Below, one piece after another: positions 29,443-38,558 of a stretch of DNA of 64,000 nucleotides (within the stretch, counting starts at the first letter, position 1; every line of letters begins with the position of its first letter). Source of the stretch: Comamonas badia DSM 17552. Lineage in GTDB: Bacteria; Pseudomonadota; Gammaproteobacteria; Burkholderiales; Burkholderiaceae_C. The position numbers were made by a program, and so were the translations under genes. Location: positions 496,001 to 560,000 of the forward strand of contig NZ_AXVM01000002.1 of NCBI RefSeq assembly GCF_000484635.1, written 5' to 3'. The notes below the pieces were generated by a model. It worked only from the letters and a program-made list of their open reading frames with translations. It had not been told where the DNA came from and made no database searches.

Positions 29443-29485
29443 GAATGAAGCGCCAGCCGTCGCGCGATGGCGCCGGCATTGATCG

Positions 29486-30850
29486 TCAGCCAAACAACCG
29501 GGTGAAATCGTTGAACACGGCGATGGACATCATCACCAGGAGTAGCGCGACGCCACCGCGTTGCAATCGCTCCATCCAGGCATCAGATACGCCATGGCCG
29601 GTCACTCCCTCCCATAAATAATACATCAGGTGCCCGCCGTCGAGGACGGGCAGCGGCAGCAGGTTGAGCACGCCCAGGCTCACGCTGATGAGCGCCAGGA
29701 ACACCAGGTAGGCCGTAAGTCCCCTATGGGCCGATTTGCCTGCATAGTCGGCGATCGTGAGCGGGCCGCTCAGGTTCTTCACCGAGGCTTCTCCGATCAC
29801 CATGCGGCCCATCATGCGCAACGTGAGCGCCGAAATTTCCCAGGTGCGCTGCGCGCCCTTCCAGAGCCCGTCCAGAGGACCATAGCGCACCATCAGCATC
29901 TCGGGCGCGGCGCCCACGTAGGCACCGATGCGCCCGACGGCCACGCCCTCCTCGTCACGCAGCTGCGGCGTCACGGCGATCTCCAGCCGCCGGCCCGCGC
30001 GCTCCACCTGCCAGGCCTGCGTGCGCGGCTGCCCGTCTTTCACGCTGGCACGGATCAGCGCACGCAGCTGCTGGCCATCCCCCACGGCATCGGGGCCGAT
30101 CGCCAGCACCACGTCGCCCTCGCGCAGACCGGCGCGCTCTGCCGCGCCGCCAGGCATCACCTCGCCCATCACGGGCCGCGTCCACGGGCCGGTGATGCCG
30201 ATCTTGCGCAGCAACTCGGCATCCGGCTCGCGCGTATCCAGGTGGTCCAGCCGCAAGGTGACCGAGCGCTGCGCGGCATCCGTGCCGCCCTGCAGCAGCA
30301 GGCGCACGCTTTCGCCATCCAGGGCGCTGCGCGCCAGCAGCCAGCGCAGGTCGTCAAAGGAGCGCAACGGCTCGGGCTGCGCATCGCCCATCGCGGCGGC
30401 CAGCACCTGCTCGCCGCCCTGCACCCCGGCCTGCGCGGCAATCGTGCCTACCGCGGGCGCGGCCAGATAGGGCGCCGGTTCCATCACGCCCATCCAGTTG
30501 ACCAGGGCATACAGCAGCACCGCCAGCACCAGATTGGCCAGGGGGCCCGCGGCGACGATCGCCGCGCGCTTGGCCAGGCGCTGGTTGTTGAACGCCAGAT
30601 GGCGCTCTTCGGGCGCCACGGGCGCCTCGCGCTCGTCGAGCATGCGCACGTAGCCGCCCAGCGGAAACATCGCAACCACCCATTCGGTTGGCGAGCCCTT
30701 GGGCTGCCAGCGCAGCAGCGGCTTGCCGAAGCCGACGGAAAAGCGCAGCACCTTGACGCCGCACGCCACCGCCACGCGGTAGTGGCCGTATTCGTGGATG
30801 GCGATCAACACGGCCAGCGCAAAGAGGAAAGCCGCAACGGTCAGAACCAT
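29486..30850 (-). CDS. rseP: Site-2 protease RseP
   Basis: A 454-residue inner-membrane zinc metalloprotease that cleaves anti-sigma factors and signal-peptide remnants. The zinc motif HEYGH lies in the first helix, and the second ligand region is LLPLPVLDGGHL near the C-terminus. Two PDZ-like periplasmic domains lie between, the second including GAAERAGLREGDVVLAIG. The gene lies 101 bases after dxr with a family A repeat in the gap, and 43 bases before bamA. Confidence 0.96.
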   Translation of the reverse strand: MVLTVAAFLFALAVLIAIHEYGHYRVAVACGVKVLRFSVGFGKPLLRWQPKGSPTEWVVAMFPLGGYVRMLDEREAPVAPEERHLAFNNQRLAKRAAIVAAGPLANLVLAVLLYALVNWMGVMEPAPYLAAPAVGTIAAQAGVQGGEQVLAAAMGDAQPEPLRSFDDLRWLLARSALDGESVRLLLQGGTDAAQRSVTLRLDHLDTREPDAELLRKIGITGPWTRPVMGEVMPGGAAERAGLREGDVVLAIGPDAVGDGQQLRALIRASVKDGQPRTQAWQVERAGRRLEIAVTPQLRDEEGVAVGRIGAYVGAAPEMLMVRYGPLDGLWKGAQRTWEISALTLRMMGRMVIGEASVKNLSGPLTIADYAGKSAHRGLTAYLVFLALISVSLGVLNLLPLPVLDGGHLMYYLWEGVTGHGVSDAWMERLQRGGVALLLVMMSIAVFNDFTRLFG

Positions 30851-30867
30851 GGGAGCCTCGAAATAAA

Positions 30868-30921
30868 CAGGAGCTGTTTGCGCTGGGTGGACAAGGGTTT
30901 CAGGCCAATTTTTATCTGAAA
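30868..30921. repeat. Dispersed repeat family A copy between dxr and rseP
   Basis: The segment has GGAGCTGTTTGCGC, GACAAGGGTTTCAGGCC and a following TATCTGAAA, matching the 22266 copy in the order of blocks. It sits between two essential genes of the long minus-strand operon. Confidence 0.65.
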
Positions 30922-30951
30922 CTCAGAACCATGAAGCGCGAACAGCTCACT

Positions 30952-32127
30952 TTATTGAAATTGACGAACTTGTTGCGACGCTGCCGCGCGGCTCTGTTCA
31001 TCGAGCGCCAGCAAGGCCTGCAGCGTATCGGGATTGGAGGGCCGCACCGCCTCCAAAGTTGCACGGTTGACCGCATGGATCTGGTCAAAACGGATGCGGC
31101 GCTGCAAGAACGCGGCGACGGCCACCTCGTTGGCGGCGTTGAGCACCGTGGTCGTGCCCCGCGGCGCGGCCAACGCCTGCCAGGACAGGTGCAGGCCCGG
31201 GAAACGCCGTGCGTCGGCCTCTTCGAACGTCAGCGCCGCGAGCTGGCTGAAATCCAGCGGCGCGGCGCCGCTGGCGATGCGCTCAGGCCAGGCCAGGCCG
31301 CAGGCAATCGGCACGCGCATGTCGGGCGTGCCCAGCTGCGCGAGGATGGACGCGTCCACGTACTGCACCATGGAATGGATGATCTGCTGCGGGTGGATCA
31401 CCACCTTGATCTGCGCCGGGCGCAGATCGAACAGCCAGCGCGCCTCGATCACCTCCAGCGCCTTGTTCATCATGGTCGCGGAATCGACCGAAATCTTGCG
31501 GCCCATGACGAAGTTCGGATGCGCGCAGGCTTCCTCGGGCGTCACGTCGCGCAGCGTGGCCGGATCGCGCGTGCGAAACGGCCCGCCCGAGGCGGTGAGC
31601 AGCACATGCTGCACGCGCCGCGCCCAGCAGTTGCGGTCTTCGGGCAGGCTCTGGAAGATGGCCGAATGCTCGCTGTCTATGGGCAGCAGCGTCGCGCCGC
31701 CCTCTCGCACCGCGCGCAGGAAGACTTCGCCGCCGACGACCAGCGCCTCCTTGTTGGCCAGCAGCAGGCGCTTGCCAGCGCGCGCCGCGGCCAGGCAGGG
31801 CGCCAGGCCCGCCGCGCCGACGATGGCGGCCATGACGGCATCCACCTCGGGATGTGAAGCTATCTGTTCCAGAGCATCCGGCGCTTGCAATACCTGCGTT
31901 GCAAGCCCATTGGCCTTGATTTTTTCAGCGAGCTGGGCGGCATGCGCAGGGCTGGCCATGACGGCGTAGCACGGCTTGAACCGCGCGCATTGGGCCAGCA
32001 GGTCATCGACGCGTGTGGCGGCGCTGAGCGCAAAGACTTCGTACTGGTCCGGATGGCGGGCCACGACGTCCAGGGTATTGGTGCCGATCGAACCGGTCGA
32101 CCCCAGAATCGTGAGGCGTTGTTTCAT
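30952..32127 (-). CDS. dxr: 1-deoxy-D-xylulose 5-phosphate reductoisomerase
   Basis: A 391-residue NADPH enzyme converting DXP to MEP in the non-mevalonate isoprenoid pathway. GSTGSIGTNTLDVV is the NADPH loop, LLPIDSEHSAIFQ holds the metal ligands, and GRKISVDSATMMNK is the substrate region. The start at 32127 overlaps the cdsA stop by ATGA. Its product line feeds UppS, encoded two genes upstream. Confidence 0.97.
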   Translation of the reverse strand: MKQRLTILGSTGSIGTNTLDVVARHPDQYEVFALSAATRVDDLLAQCARFKPCYAVMASPAHAAQLAEKIKANGLATQVLQAPDALEQIASHPEVDAVMAAIVGAAGLAPCLAAARAGKRLLLANKEALVVGGEVFLRAVREGGATLLPIDSEHSAIFQSLPEDRNCWARRVQHVLLTASGGPFRTRDPATLRDVTPEEACAHPNFVMGRKISVDSATMMNKALEVIEARWLFDLRPAQIKVVIHPQQIIHSMVQYVDASILAQLGTPDMRVPIACGLAWPERIASGAAPLDFSQLAALTFEEADARRFPGLHLSWQALAAPRGTTTVLNAANEVAVAAFLQRRIRFDQIHAVNRATLEAVRPSNPDTLQALLALDEQSRAAASQQVRQFQ

Positions 32128-32966
32128 GGGCTTGCGAAATTGGAAATCATGAGCGCCAGCGGCAGCGTGGGCAAGAGCGCATCGACGCGGTCGAGCACGC
32201 CGCCGTGCCCGGGCAGCAGCTTGCTGCTGTCCTTCATGCCGGCGCTGCGCTTGACGAGCGACTCGGCAAGGTCGCCGACCACGCTCATGGCCGTCAGGAA
32301 CAGCAGCGCCGGCAGCCACCAGAGCAGCCCCATGCCCACCAGCCGCGAGTACAGGCTGGGCACCGCCGCCTGCCAATGGCCGTCGGCCCAGGCCCAGGCC
32401 AGTGCCAGCACCAGCACACCCGCCATGCCGCCCCAGACGCCTTCCCAGCTCTTGCCCGGGCTGATCGCCGGTGCGAGCTTGCGCCTGCCGAACGCCCGGC
32501 CGGCAAAGTAGGCACAGATATCCGCCGCCCAGACGAGGCAGAGGATGGAAAGCAGGAAATTGATGCCGATCGCGCGCGCCCGCGCCATCGCCAGCCACGC
32601 AAGCCACAGCGCCAGCACGCCGCCCGCCACGCGCAGCCAGCGCGCGGCCTGCGGCCAGCCCGCCACACCGCGCGCCAGCAGCCAGCCGCCCAGCAGCACC
32701 CAGGCCGCGCCCGCCGCCTGCCACAGCCAGGGCAGCGGCAGCGCGATCCAGCCGGCCCGCCAGCTGGCCAGGCACAGCACGCTGCCCACGGCCGCCAGCG
32801 CCAGCGACGCAGCGTGCGCCAGGCCGTTGAGCCGGCCCCACTCCCAGCAGCCGGCGGCAATCAAGACCAGCGTGACGACCGCCAGCGGCACAAACGAGGG
32901 GTAGACCAGTGCCGGCAGCAAAATGGCCAGCAGCACCAGCGCGGTGATGACGCGCTGCTTCAGCAT
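32124..32966 (-). CDS. cdsA: Phosphatidate cytidylyltransferase
   Basis: A 280-residue inner-membrane enzyme making CDP-diacylglycerol from phosphatidate and CTP. There are about eight hydrophobic segments. The C-terminal family signature is visible as VVGDLAESLVKRSAGMKDSS followed by LPGHGGVLDRVD. It overlaps uppS by seven bases and dxr by four. Confidence 0.95.
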   Translation of the reverse strand: MLKQRVITALVLLAILLPALVYPSFVPLAVVTLVLIAAGCWEWGRLNGLAHAASLALAAVGSVLCLASWRAGWIALPLPWLWQAAGAAWVLLGGWLLARGVAGWPQAARWLRVAGGVLALWLAWLAMARARAIGINFLLSILCLVWAADICAYFAGRAFGRRKLAPAISPGKSWEGVWGGMAGVLVLALAWAWADGHWQAAVPSLYSRLVGMGLLWWLPALLFLTAMSVVGDLAESLVKRSAGMKDSSKLLPGHGGVLDRVDALLPTLPLALMISNFASP

Positions 32967-33712
32967 GTGGATGGCTCCACACCCACCACCTGCTCGGAGG
33001 TGCGGCCAAAACGGCGCTCGCGCGCGGCGAAGTCGGCGATGGCGGCGTCCAGCGCCGCCTCGTCAAAATCCGGCCACAAGGCATCGGTGAAGTACAGCTC
33101 GGCATAGGCCGCCTGCCAGAGCAGAAAGTTGCTGATGCGCAGCTCGCCGCCGGTGCGAATCAGCAGGTCAGGATCGGGCACATGGCCCATGGCCATCGCG
33201 CCGTGCAGGCTCGCTTCGGTGATCGCTTCACCGCGCGCGGCCAGCGCCGCCGCGGCCTGGGCGATGTCCCAACGCCCGCCGTAGTTGAAACAGACGTTGA
33301 GCACCATGCGCGCGCCCTGCGCCGTGGCCGCCTCGGCCTGGGCGAGGGCATCCCGCATGCCTGCGGAAAGGCCGCCGCGTTCGCCGATGAAAAACAGGCG
33401 CACGCCATCTTCCACCAGCTGCGGCACTTCGCGCAGCAGCGCCTTGCCCATCAGCTCCATCAGGCCGGACACCTCATCCTGCGGGCGGTTCCAGTTTTCG
33501 GAGGAGAACGCAAACACCGTCAGCACCGCCACGCCACGCGCGGCGCAGGCCTTGAGGCAGCGGCGCAGCGATTCGACGCCCTGCTTGTGCCCCGCCAGGC
33601 GCGGCAGAAAGCGGCGCCGGGCCCAGCGGCCATTGCCATCCATGACGATGGCGATGTGCTGCGGCGGGTGACTTGCGCCGTTGGGCGTTGAGCGTGGTGC
33701 GTTGAGCGTCAT
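32960..33712 (-). CDS. uppS: Undecaprenyl diphosphate synthase
   Basis: A 250-residue cis-prenyltransferase that makes the lipid carrier for peptidoglycan and O-antigen. IAIVMDGNGRWARR holds the catalytic Asp, SSENWNRP and RTGGELRISNFLLWQ are conserved. The start at 33712 gives MTLNAPRSTPNGASHPPQ, an extended tail whose DNA is part of a GCGTTGAGCGT-type repeat, so the first dozen residues are probably repeat-derived. Confidence 0.95.
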   Translation of the reverse strand: MTLNAPRSTPNGASHPPQHIAIVMDGNGRWARRRFLPRLAGHKQGVESLRRCLKACAARGVAVLTVFAFSSENWNRPQDEVSGLMELMGKALLREVPQLVEDGVRLFFIGERGGLSAGMRDALAQAEAATAQGARMVLNVCFNYGGRWDIAQAAAALAARGEAITEASLHGAMAMGHVPDPDLLIRTGGELRISNFLLWQAAYAELYFTDALWPDFDEAALDAAIADFAARERRFGRTSEQVVGVEPSTC

Positions 33713-33762
33713 GAATACCGAACAGACAAACGCCAAACGCCAAACGCCTGGCGCTCAACCGT
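33678..33762. repeat. Imperfect inverted array of GCGTTGAGCGT / AAACGCC units at the uppS start
   Basis: GTTGGGCGTTGAGCGTGGTG and GCGTTGAGCGTC on one side, and AAACGCC three times plus GGCGCTCAAC on the other, can pair. The left half encodes the first residues of UppS and the right half fills the frr-uppS gap. A related GTTGGGC-type pair flanks the minisatellite near 61 kb. Confidence 0.6.
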
Positions 33763-33763
33763 T

Positions 33764-34324
33764 TCACACGGCCATGATGTCCTGTTCCTTGGCGGCCACC
33801 AAGGCATCGATCTCGGTGATCTGCTTGTCGGTGAGCTTCTGCACCTCGGCCTCGGCACGCTTGAGCTCGTCCTCGCTCGCTTCCTTGTCCTTGACCATCT
33901 TCTTGACCGCCTCATTGGCGTCGCGGCGCAGGTTGCGGATCACGACCTTGGCCGATTCGCCTTCCTGGCGCACGATCTTGGTCATTTCCTTGCGCCGCTC
34001 TTCGCTCATGGGCGGCATGGGCACGCGGATCAGGTCGCCCATGGAGGCGGGGTTCAGGCCCAGATCGCTCTCGCGGATGGCTTTTTCGACCTTGGCGCCC
34101 ATGTTCTTTTCCCAGGGCTGCACGCTGATGGTGCGCGCGTCGATCAGCGAGACGTTGGCCACCTGCGACAGCGGCACCATGGAGCCGTAATAGTCCACGT
34201 GGATGGTATCGAGCAGCGCGGTGCTCGCGCGCCCGGTGCGGATCTTGGTGAGGTTGTGCCTGAACGCCTCGACGGAATGCTCCATCTTCGTTTTCGCGTT
34301 CTTCTGGATGTCGGCAATCGCCAT
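33764..34324 (-). CDS. frr: Ribosome recycling factor
   Basis: A 186-residue protein that splits the post-termination ribosome with EF-G. Family segments are [54 protein letters not shown] and the C-terminal helix. The start at 34324 ([11 protein letters not shown]) is the usual one; an upstream in-frame Met is rejected. It lies 36 bases after pyrH. Confidence 0.97.
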   Translation of the reverse strand: MAIADIQKNAKTKMEHSVEAFRHNLTKIRTGRASTALLDTIHVDYYGSMVPLSQVANVSLIDARTISVQPWEKNMGAKVEKAIRESDLGLNPASMGDLIRVPMPPMSEERRKEMTKIVRQEGESAKVVIRNLRRDANEAVKKMVKDKEASEDELKRAEAEVQKLTDKQITEIDALVAAKEQDIMAV

Positions 34325-34360
34325 GACGGACTCCTGCGCGGCTTTAAGTGCCGCAAACAT

Positions 34361-35080
34361 TCAAGCGTATACCAGAGTGCCCTCGTCTTCACCGAGGATG
34401 ACGCGCTTGAACGCCCCGGGCTTGAAGATCGAAAACACGCGGATCGGCAGCTTCTGGTCGCGGCACAGCGCAAACGCGGTGGCGTCCATGATGCCCAGGT
34501 TCTTCAGCATCGCTTCGTCAAACGTGAGGCTGGTGTAGCGCACCGCGTCGGGGTCTTTCTTCGGGTCGGCGGTATACACGCCATCGACCTTGGTGGCCTT
34601 GAGCACCAGGTCGGCGCCGATTTCCGCCCCCCGCAATGCGGCCGCCGTATCGGTGGTGAAGAAGGGGTTGCCGGTGCCCGCGGCGAACACCACCACCTTG
34701 CCCTCTTCGAGGTACTGCAGCGCCTTGGGGCGCACGTAGGGTTCCACCACTTCCTGGATGCCGATGGCCGACATCACGCGGGCCGTGAGGCCCTGCTTGT
34801 TCATGGTGTCCGCCAGCGCCAGCGCGTTCATCACGGTGGCCAGCATGCCCATGTAATCGGCCGTGGCGCGATCCATGCCCTCGGCACCGCCGGCCACGCC
34901 GCGAAAGATGTTGCCCCCGCCGATCACCACCGCCACCTCGACGCCCAGCTGCGTGACCTCGGCAATCTCCTGCACCATGCGCACGATGGTCGCGCGGTTG
35001 ATGCCGAAGGCGTCGTCGCCCATCAGCGCCTCGCCCGAGAGCTTGAGCAATACACGTTGGTGCGCGGGCTTTTCGGTCAT
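34361..35080 (-). CDS. pyrH: UMP kinase
   Basis: A 239-residue hexameric kinase that phosphorylates UMP to [15 protein letters not shown] is the ATP loop, [11 protein letters not shown] is conserved, and [17 protein letters not shown] marks the UMP/ATP site. Order tsf-pyrH-frr is standard. [17 protein letters not shown] is the start. Confidence 0.97.
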   Translation of the reverse strand: MTEKPAHQRVLLKLSGEALMGDDAFGINRATIVRMVQEIAEVTQLGVEVAVVIGGGNIFRGVAGGAEGMDRATADYMGMLATVMNALALADTMNKQGLTARVMSAIGIQEVVEPYVRPKALQYLEEGKVVVFAAGTGNPFFTTDTAAALRGAEIGADLVLKATKVDGVYTADPKKDPDAVRYTSLTFDEAMLKNLGIMDATAFALCRDQKLPIRVFSIFKPGAFKRVILGEDEGTLVYA

Positions 35081-35122
35081 GGCGGGCTCTCGGTCGATGG
35101 TGGATGGGAGAGGATGGATCGA

Positions 35123-36019
35123 TCAGACGGCAGACTTGGCGGCGGCCACCTGCGCGGCCACTTCGGCCGCAAAGTCGTCCTGCTTTTTCTCGATGCCCTC
35201 GCCGACGATGTAGAGCGTGAAGCCCTTCACGGCGGTCTTGTGGTCCTTGAGCATCTGCGCCACGGTCTGCTTGCCATCGGCCGCCTTCACGAAGACCTGG
35301 TCGGCCAGCGAGACTTCCTTGAGGTATTTCTGGATCGAACCCTCGACCATCTTGGTGACGATGTCGGCGGGCTTGCCCGATTCGGCTGCCTTGGCGGCGG
35401 CGACGGAGCGCTCGCGCTCCACCAGATCGGCAGGCACGTCGGCGCTGGTGAGCGCCACCGGCTTCATCGCGGCCACGTGCATGGCCACGTCCTTGGCGGC
35501 CGTGGCATCGCCTTCGTACTCGACCACCACGCCGATGCGCGTGCCGTGCAGGTAATGCGCGAGAGCGGTGCCGGCAAAGCGCTTGAAGCGGCGGAAGGAC
35601 ATGTTCTCGCCGATCTTGCCGATCAGCCCCTTGCGCACGTCCTCCAGCGTCGGGCCGTAGCCGTCCTGCTCGTAGGCCAGCGCCACCAGCGCTTCGATGT
35701 CGGCCGGGTCGTGCTCGGCCACCAGCCTGGCGGCGGCGTTGGCCATGGCGATGAAGCTGTCGTTCTTGGAAACGAAGTCGGTCTCGCTGTTGAGTTCAAC
35801 GATCGCACCCGCGTCACCCTGGATCCAGGCCGTGATCACGCCCTCGGCCGTCACGCGCGAAGCCGCCTTGCCTGCCTTGGTACCCAGCTTGACGCGCAGG
35901 ATTTCCTCGGCCTTGGCCATGTCGCCATCGGCCTCGGTGAGCGCGCGCTTGCACTCCATCATCGGCGCGTCGGTCTTGGCGCGCAGTTCGCCCACCATGC
36001 TTGCAGTAATAGCTGCCAT
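35123..36019 (-). CDS. tsf: Elongation factor Ts
   Basis: A 298-residue nucleotide exchange factor for EF-Tu. The N-terminal UBA-like domain [17 protein letters not shown] and the core segment [13 protein letters not shown] are diagnostic. The C-terminal half is the coiled-coil and dimer region. It follows rpsB by 85 bases. Confidence 0.97.
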   Translation of the reverse strand: MAAITASMVGELRAKTDAPMMECKRALTEADGDMAKAEEILRVKLGTKAGKAASRVTAEGVITAWIQGDAGAIVELNSETDFVSKNDSFIAMANAAARLVAEHDPADIEALVALAYEQDGYGPTLEDVRKGLIGKIGENMSFRRFKRFAGTALAHYLHGTRIGVVVEYEGDATAAKDVAMHVAAMKPVALTSADVPADLVERERSVAAAKAAESGKPADIVTKMVEGSIQKYLKEVSLADQVFVKAADGKQTVAQMLKDHKTAVKGFTLYIVGEGIEKKQDDFAAEVAAQVAAAKSAV

Positions 36020-36104
36020 TGTTCATTCTCCAATTCAGTACGTACAAAAATGGGGCACCCGGCCCCACTTGTTGGTGCGTGCCTCCGTCGGGCACGGCGG
36101 GGGT

Positions 36105-36860
36105 TCAGGCGGCCGATTCCTGCACTTCCACGAATTCGTCCGCGCCATCGTCCCCGGCGGCGGCCTTGGCGACTTCCTCCACCGCGTTGGCCTTGCCGTC
36201 CAGAATGGCATCGGCCATGCCGCGCGCATACAGCGCCACCGCCTTGGCCGAGTCGTCGTTGCCCGGAATCACGTAGTCGATGCCTTCGGGGTTGTGGTTG
36301 GTATCGACCACGCCGATCAGCGGAATGCCGAGCTTCCTGGCTTCGGCAATCGCGATCTTGTGGTAGCCCACGTCGATCACGAAGATGGCATCGGGCAGCG
36401 CCGTCATGTCCTGGATGCCGCCGATGTCCTTCTCCAGCTTGGCGAGTTCGCGCGAGAACATGAGCTGCTCTTTCTTGCTCATGCTCTCAAGACCCGCTTC
36501 CTGCTGCGCCTTCATGTCCTTGAGGCGCTTGATCGAGGTCTTCACCGTCTTGAAGTTGGTCAGCATGCCGCCCAGCCAGCGCTGGTCCACATAGGGCATG
36601 CCGGCGCGCTGCGCCTGCTCGGCGATGACCTCGCGCGCCTGGCGCTTGGTGCCCACCATCAGGATGGTGCCGCGGTTGGAGGCGAGCTGCCTGGCGAATT
36701 TCTGCGCTTCCTGGAACATCGGAAGCGTTTTTTCAAGATTCACAATGTGAATCTTGTTGCGATGGCCGAAAATGAACGGGGCCATCTTGGGGTTCCAGAA
36801 GCGCGTCTGGTGGCCAAAGTGGACACCGGCTTCCAGCATTTCACGCATGGTGACGGACAT
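36105..36860 (-). CDS. rpsB: 30S ribosomal protein S2
   Basis: A 251-residue ribosomal protein. [31 protein letters not shown] and [20 protein letters not shown] are typical. The start at 36860 ([12 protein letters not shown]) is chosen, and an in-frame extension to 36977 is rejected. It heads the long minus-strand operon; the leader of about 150 bases may hold S2-dependent control as in other proteobacteria, though no specific structure was worked out here. Confidence 0.97.
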   Translation of the reverse strand: MSVTMREMLEAGVHFGHQTRFWNPKMAPFIFGHRNKIHIVNLEKTLPMFQEAQKFARQLASNRGTILMVGTKRQAREVIAEQAQRAGMPYVDQRWLGGMLTNFKTVKTSIKRLKDMKAQQEAGLESMSKKEQLMFSRELAKLEKDIGGIQDMTALPDAIFVIDVGYHKIAIAEARKLGIPLIGVVDTNHNPEGIDYVIPGNDDSAKAVALYARGMADAILDGKANAVEEVAKAAAGDDGADEFVEVQESAA

Positions 36861-37016
36861 TGAAGTACTCCAGAGGTTGGGTCTTAAATCCGGCCCCACA
36901 ATCGCGCTTGCACCATAGGGTGGGCGCAACACCTGGATGGGCCGGTTTGCGATTTGCCTTTTCGCCAGCCAAAACACGGGTAAACCCTAGGTTTGCAATG
37001 ACGGAAAAACTCTTGG

Positions 37017-37022
37017 ATTATA
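37017..37022 (-). promoter_or_regulatory. Candidate -10 box of the rpsB operon promoter
   Basis: A perfect TATAAT on the minus strand lies about 160 bases upstream of the rpsB start, in a locally AT-rich stretch. The -35 region about 17 bases upstream is weak. Assignment rests mainly on the -10 match and the position between divergent genes. Confidence 0.5.
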
Positions 37023-37104
37023 GCTCGCATCAGCCGCGTTGCGGTCTGCCTGTTTTGGCCGAACGCGCTGCCCGCGCGGTCAGGCACACTCCTTTTTGAA
37101 CGCC

Positions 37105-37536
37105 ATGACGCTCCCTCCCGACGCAATGCGCATAGACAAATGGCTCTGGTGCGCCCGTTTCTACAAGACGCGCAGCCTGGCCGTTCAGGAAATGGACAAA
37201 GGCCGGGTCAAGGTCAACGGCACGCCGGCCAAGCCGGCGCGCGAAATCCATGCGGGCGACACCGTCGCGCTGCTGCAGGCCGGCACGGCGCGCACCGTGG
37301 TGGTGCGGGCGCTCAGCGCGATGCGCGGCCCCGCGCCGGTGGCGCAGCAACTCTACGAGGAAACGGCCGAAAGCCTGCTGGCGCGCACCCAGGCGGCCGA
37401 GGCCCGGCGCCTGGCGCCCGAGCCCGCCGATGCCCTGCGCCATGGCCGCCCCACCAAGCGCGACCGGCGCACGCTGGACGACGCCCGGCACGGCAGCTGG
37501 GGCGACCGCTGGAGTGCGTCGCTGGATGGCGACTGA
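37105..37536 (+). CDS. hslR: RNA-binding S4-domain protein, heat-shock protein 15 family
   Basis: A 143-residue protein. The S4 domain reads MRIDKWLWCARFYKTRSLA through DKGRVKVNGTPAKPAREI, as in Hsp15, which binds free 50S subunits carrying nascent chains. The C-terminal tail is basic and ends GSWGDRWSASLDGD. ATG at 37105 or 37126 could be used. It is divergent from rpsB and converges on the alpha/beta hydrolase. Confidence 0.9.
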   Translation: MTLPPDAMRIDKWLWCARFYKTRSLAVQEMDKGRVKVNGTPAKPAREIHAGDTVALLQAGTARTVVVRALSAMRGPAPVAQQLYEETAESLLARTQAAEARRLAPEPADALRHGRPTKRDRRTLDDARHGSWGDRWSASLDGD

Positions 37537-37542
37537 AAACGT

Positions 37543-38394
37543 TCAGCGCCGAAAGAACGCCTCGATCCAGTCAAACTGCCGCGGCACATTGAGCGCCGGC
37601 GCATGGCCACAACCGGGCACCTCGATGACCTGCAGCAGGCCGCGCGCGCCGGGGCCGCGCTGGCGCATGGCGGTGATGGTCTCGGGCAGCACCAGATCCG
37701 AATCCACACCGCGCAGGCACAACACCGGAATTTGCAGACCGTCCCAAGCCGCCCACTGGTCGTAGTCGTGCTCGTGCACGACGAACTGGCGCACCATCGC
37801 CGGATCGTAGTGCGGCGTGACGCGCCCGTCGGGCAGGCGGCGCGTGGAGCTTTCCGTCAGGCGCCGCCACTGCACCTCCGACAGCCAGCCGTAGGGCGCG
37901 TAAACCTGCCGGAAAAACGCCTCCAGCCCGCTCACGGTATCAAAGGCTGGCGGCTGGCCCGCGTAGGCGCGGATGCGCGCGATGGCGGCCGGGTTGAGCA
38001 CCGGTGCAATGTCATTGAGCGCCAGATGGGTGATGCGCCCCGCCAGCGCCCCGGCCGCCGCCGCCAGGCCGATCGCGCCGCCCATCGAGGTGCCGATCCA
38101 GCGCACCTGCTTGAGCCGCAGCTGGTCCAGCAGCTCCTGCGCCAGCCGGACGTAGAACGCCAGGCAGTACTCCTCGTCGGGCGCCTTGCTCCACTGGCTC
38201 AGGCCGCGGCCCAGCGTGTCGGGGCAGACCACGCGAAAGCCCTGGCCGGCCAGATATTCGGCCAGATCGTCCATGTCGCGCCCGGTGCGCGCCAGGCCAT
38301 GCCAGGCGATGACGGCGGGGGCATCGGCACTGCCCCAGTCCATGTAGTGGATTTCGTAGCCGGCGCAGGTGGCGTAACGTGAAGCGAAGGACAT
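37543..38394 (-). CDS. Alpha/beta hydrolase
   Basis: A 283-residue single-domain hydrolase. HGLARTG is the oxyanion-hole region, WIGTSMGGAIGLAAA holds the nucleophile Ser, and GCGHAPALN the catalytic His. No signal peptide is seen, so it is cytoplasmic. It lies 164 bases after the oligomer hydrolase on the same strand and could act on related esters, but the substrate is unknown. Confidence 0.88.
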   Translation of the reverse strand: MSFASRYATCAGYEIHYMDWGSADAPAVIAWHGLARTGRDMDDLAEYLAGQGFRVVCPDTLGRGLSQWSKAPDEEYCLAFYVRLAQELLDQLRLKQVRWIGTSMGGAIGLAAAAGALAGRITHLALNDIAPVLNPAAIARIRAYAGQPPAFDTVSGLEAFFRQVYAPYGWLSEVQWRRLTESSTRRLPDGRVTPHYDPAMVRQFVVHEHDYDQWAAWDGLQIPVLCLRGVDSDLVLPETITAMRQRGPGARGLLQVIEVPGCGHAPALNVPRQFDWIEAFFRR

Positions 38395-38558
38395 AGACAA
38401 TCTAAGAATCAGGCATGACCGGCCCATGGAAACGCCCGGGCCAGGTTCGCACGACGGCCGCCGCCCGTGCGCAACCCTGGCGCGGATGGATTCCCCGAGA
38501 CCGACGGAGCCCACGCGGGGCGGTCATTTCCGGGGCCCGGCGGGTTCGCGCACGAACC

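Noticed and set aside
27169-29448. A 759-codon frame opposite bamA
   Set aside because: Antisense shadow of a gene with clear POTRA and barrel features.
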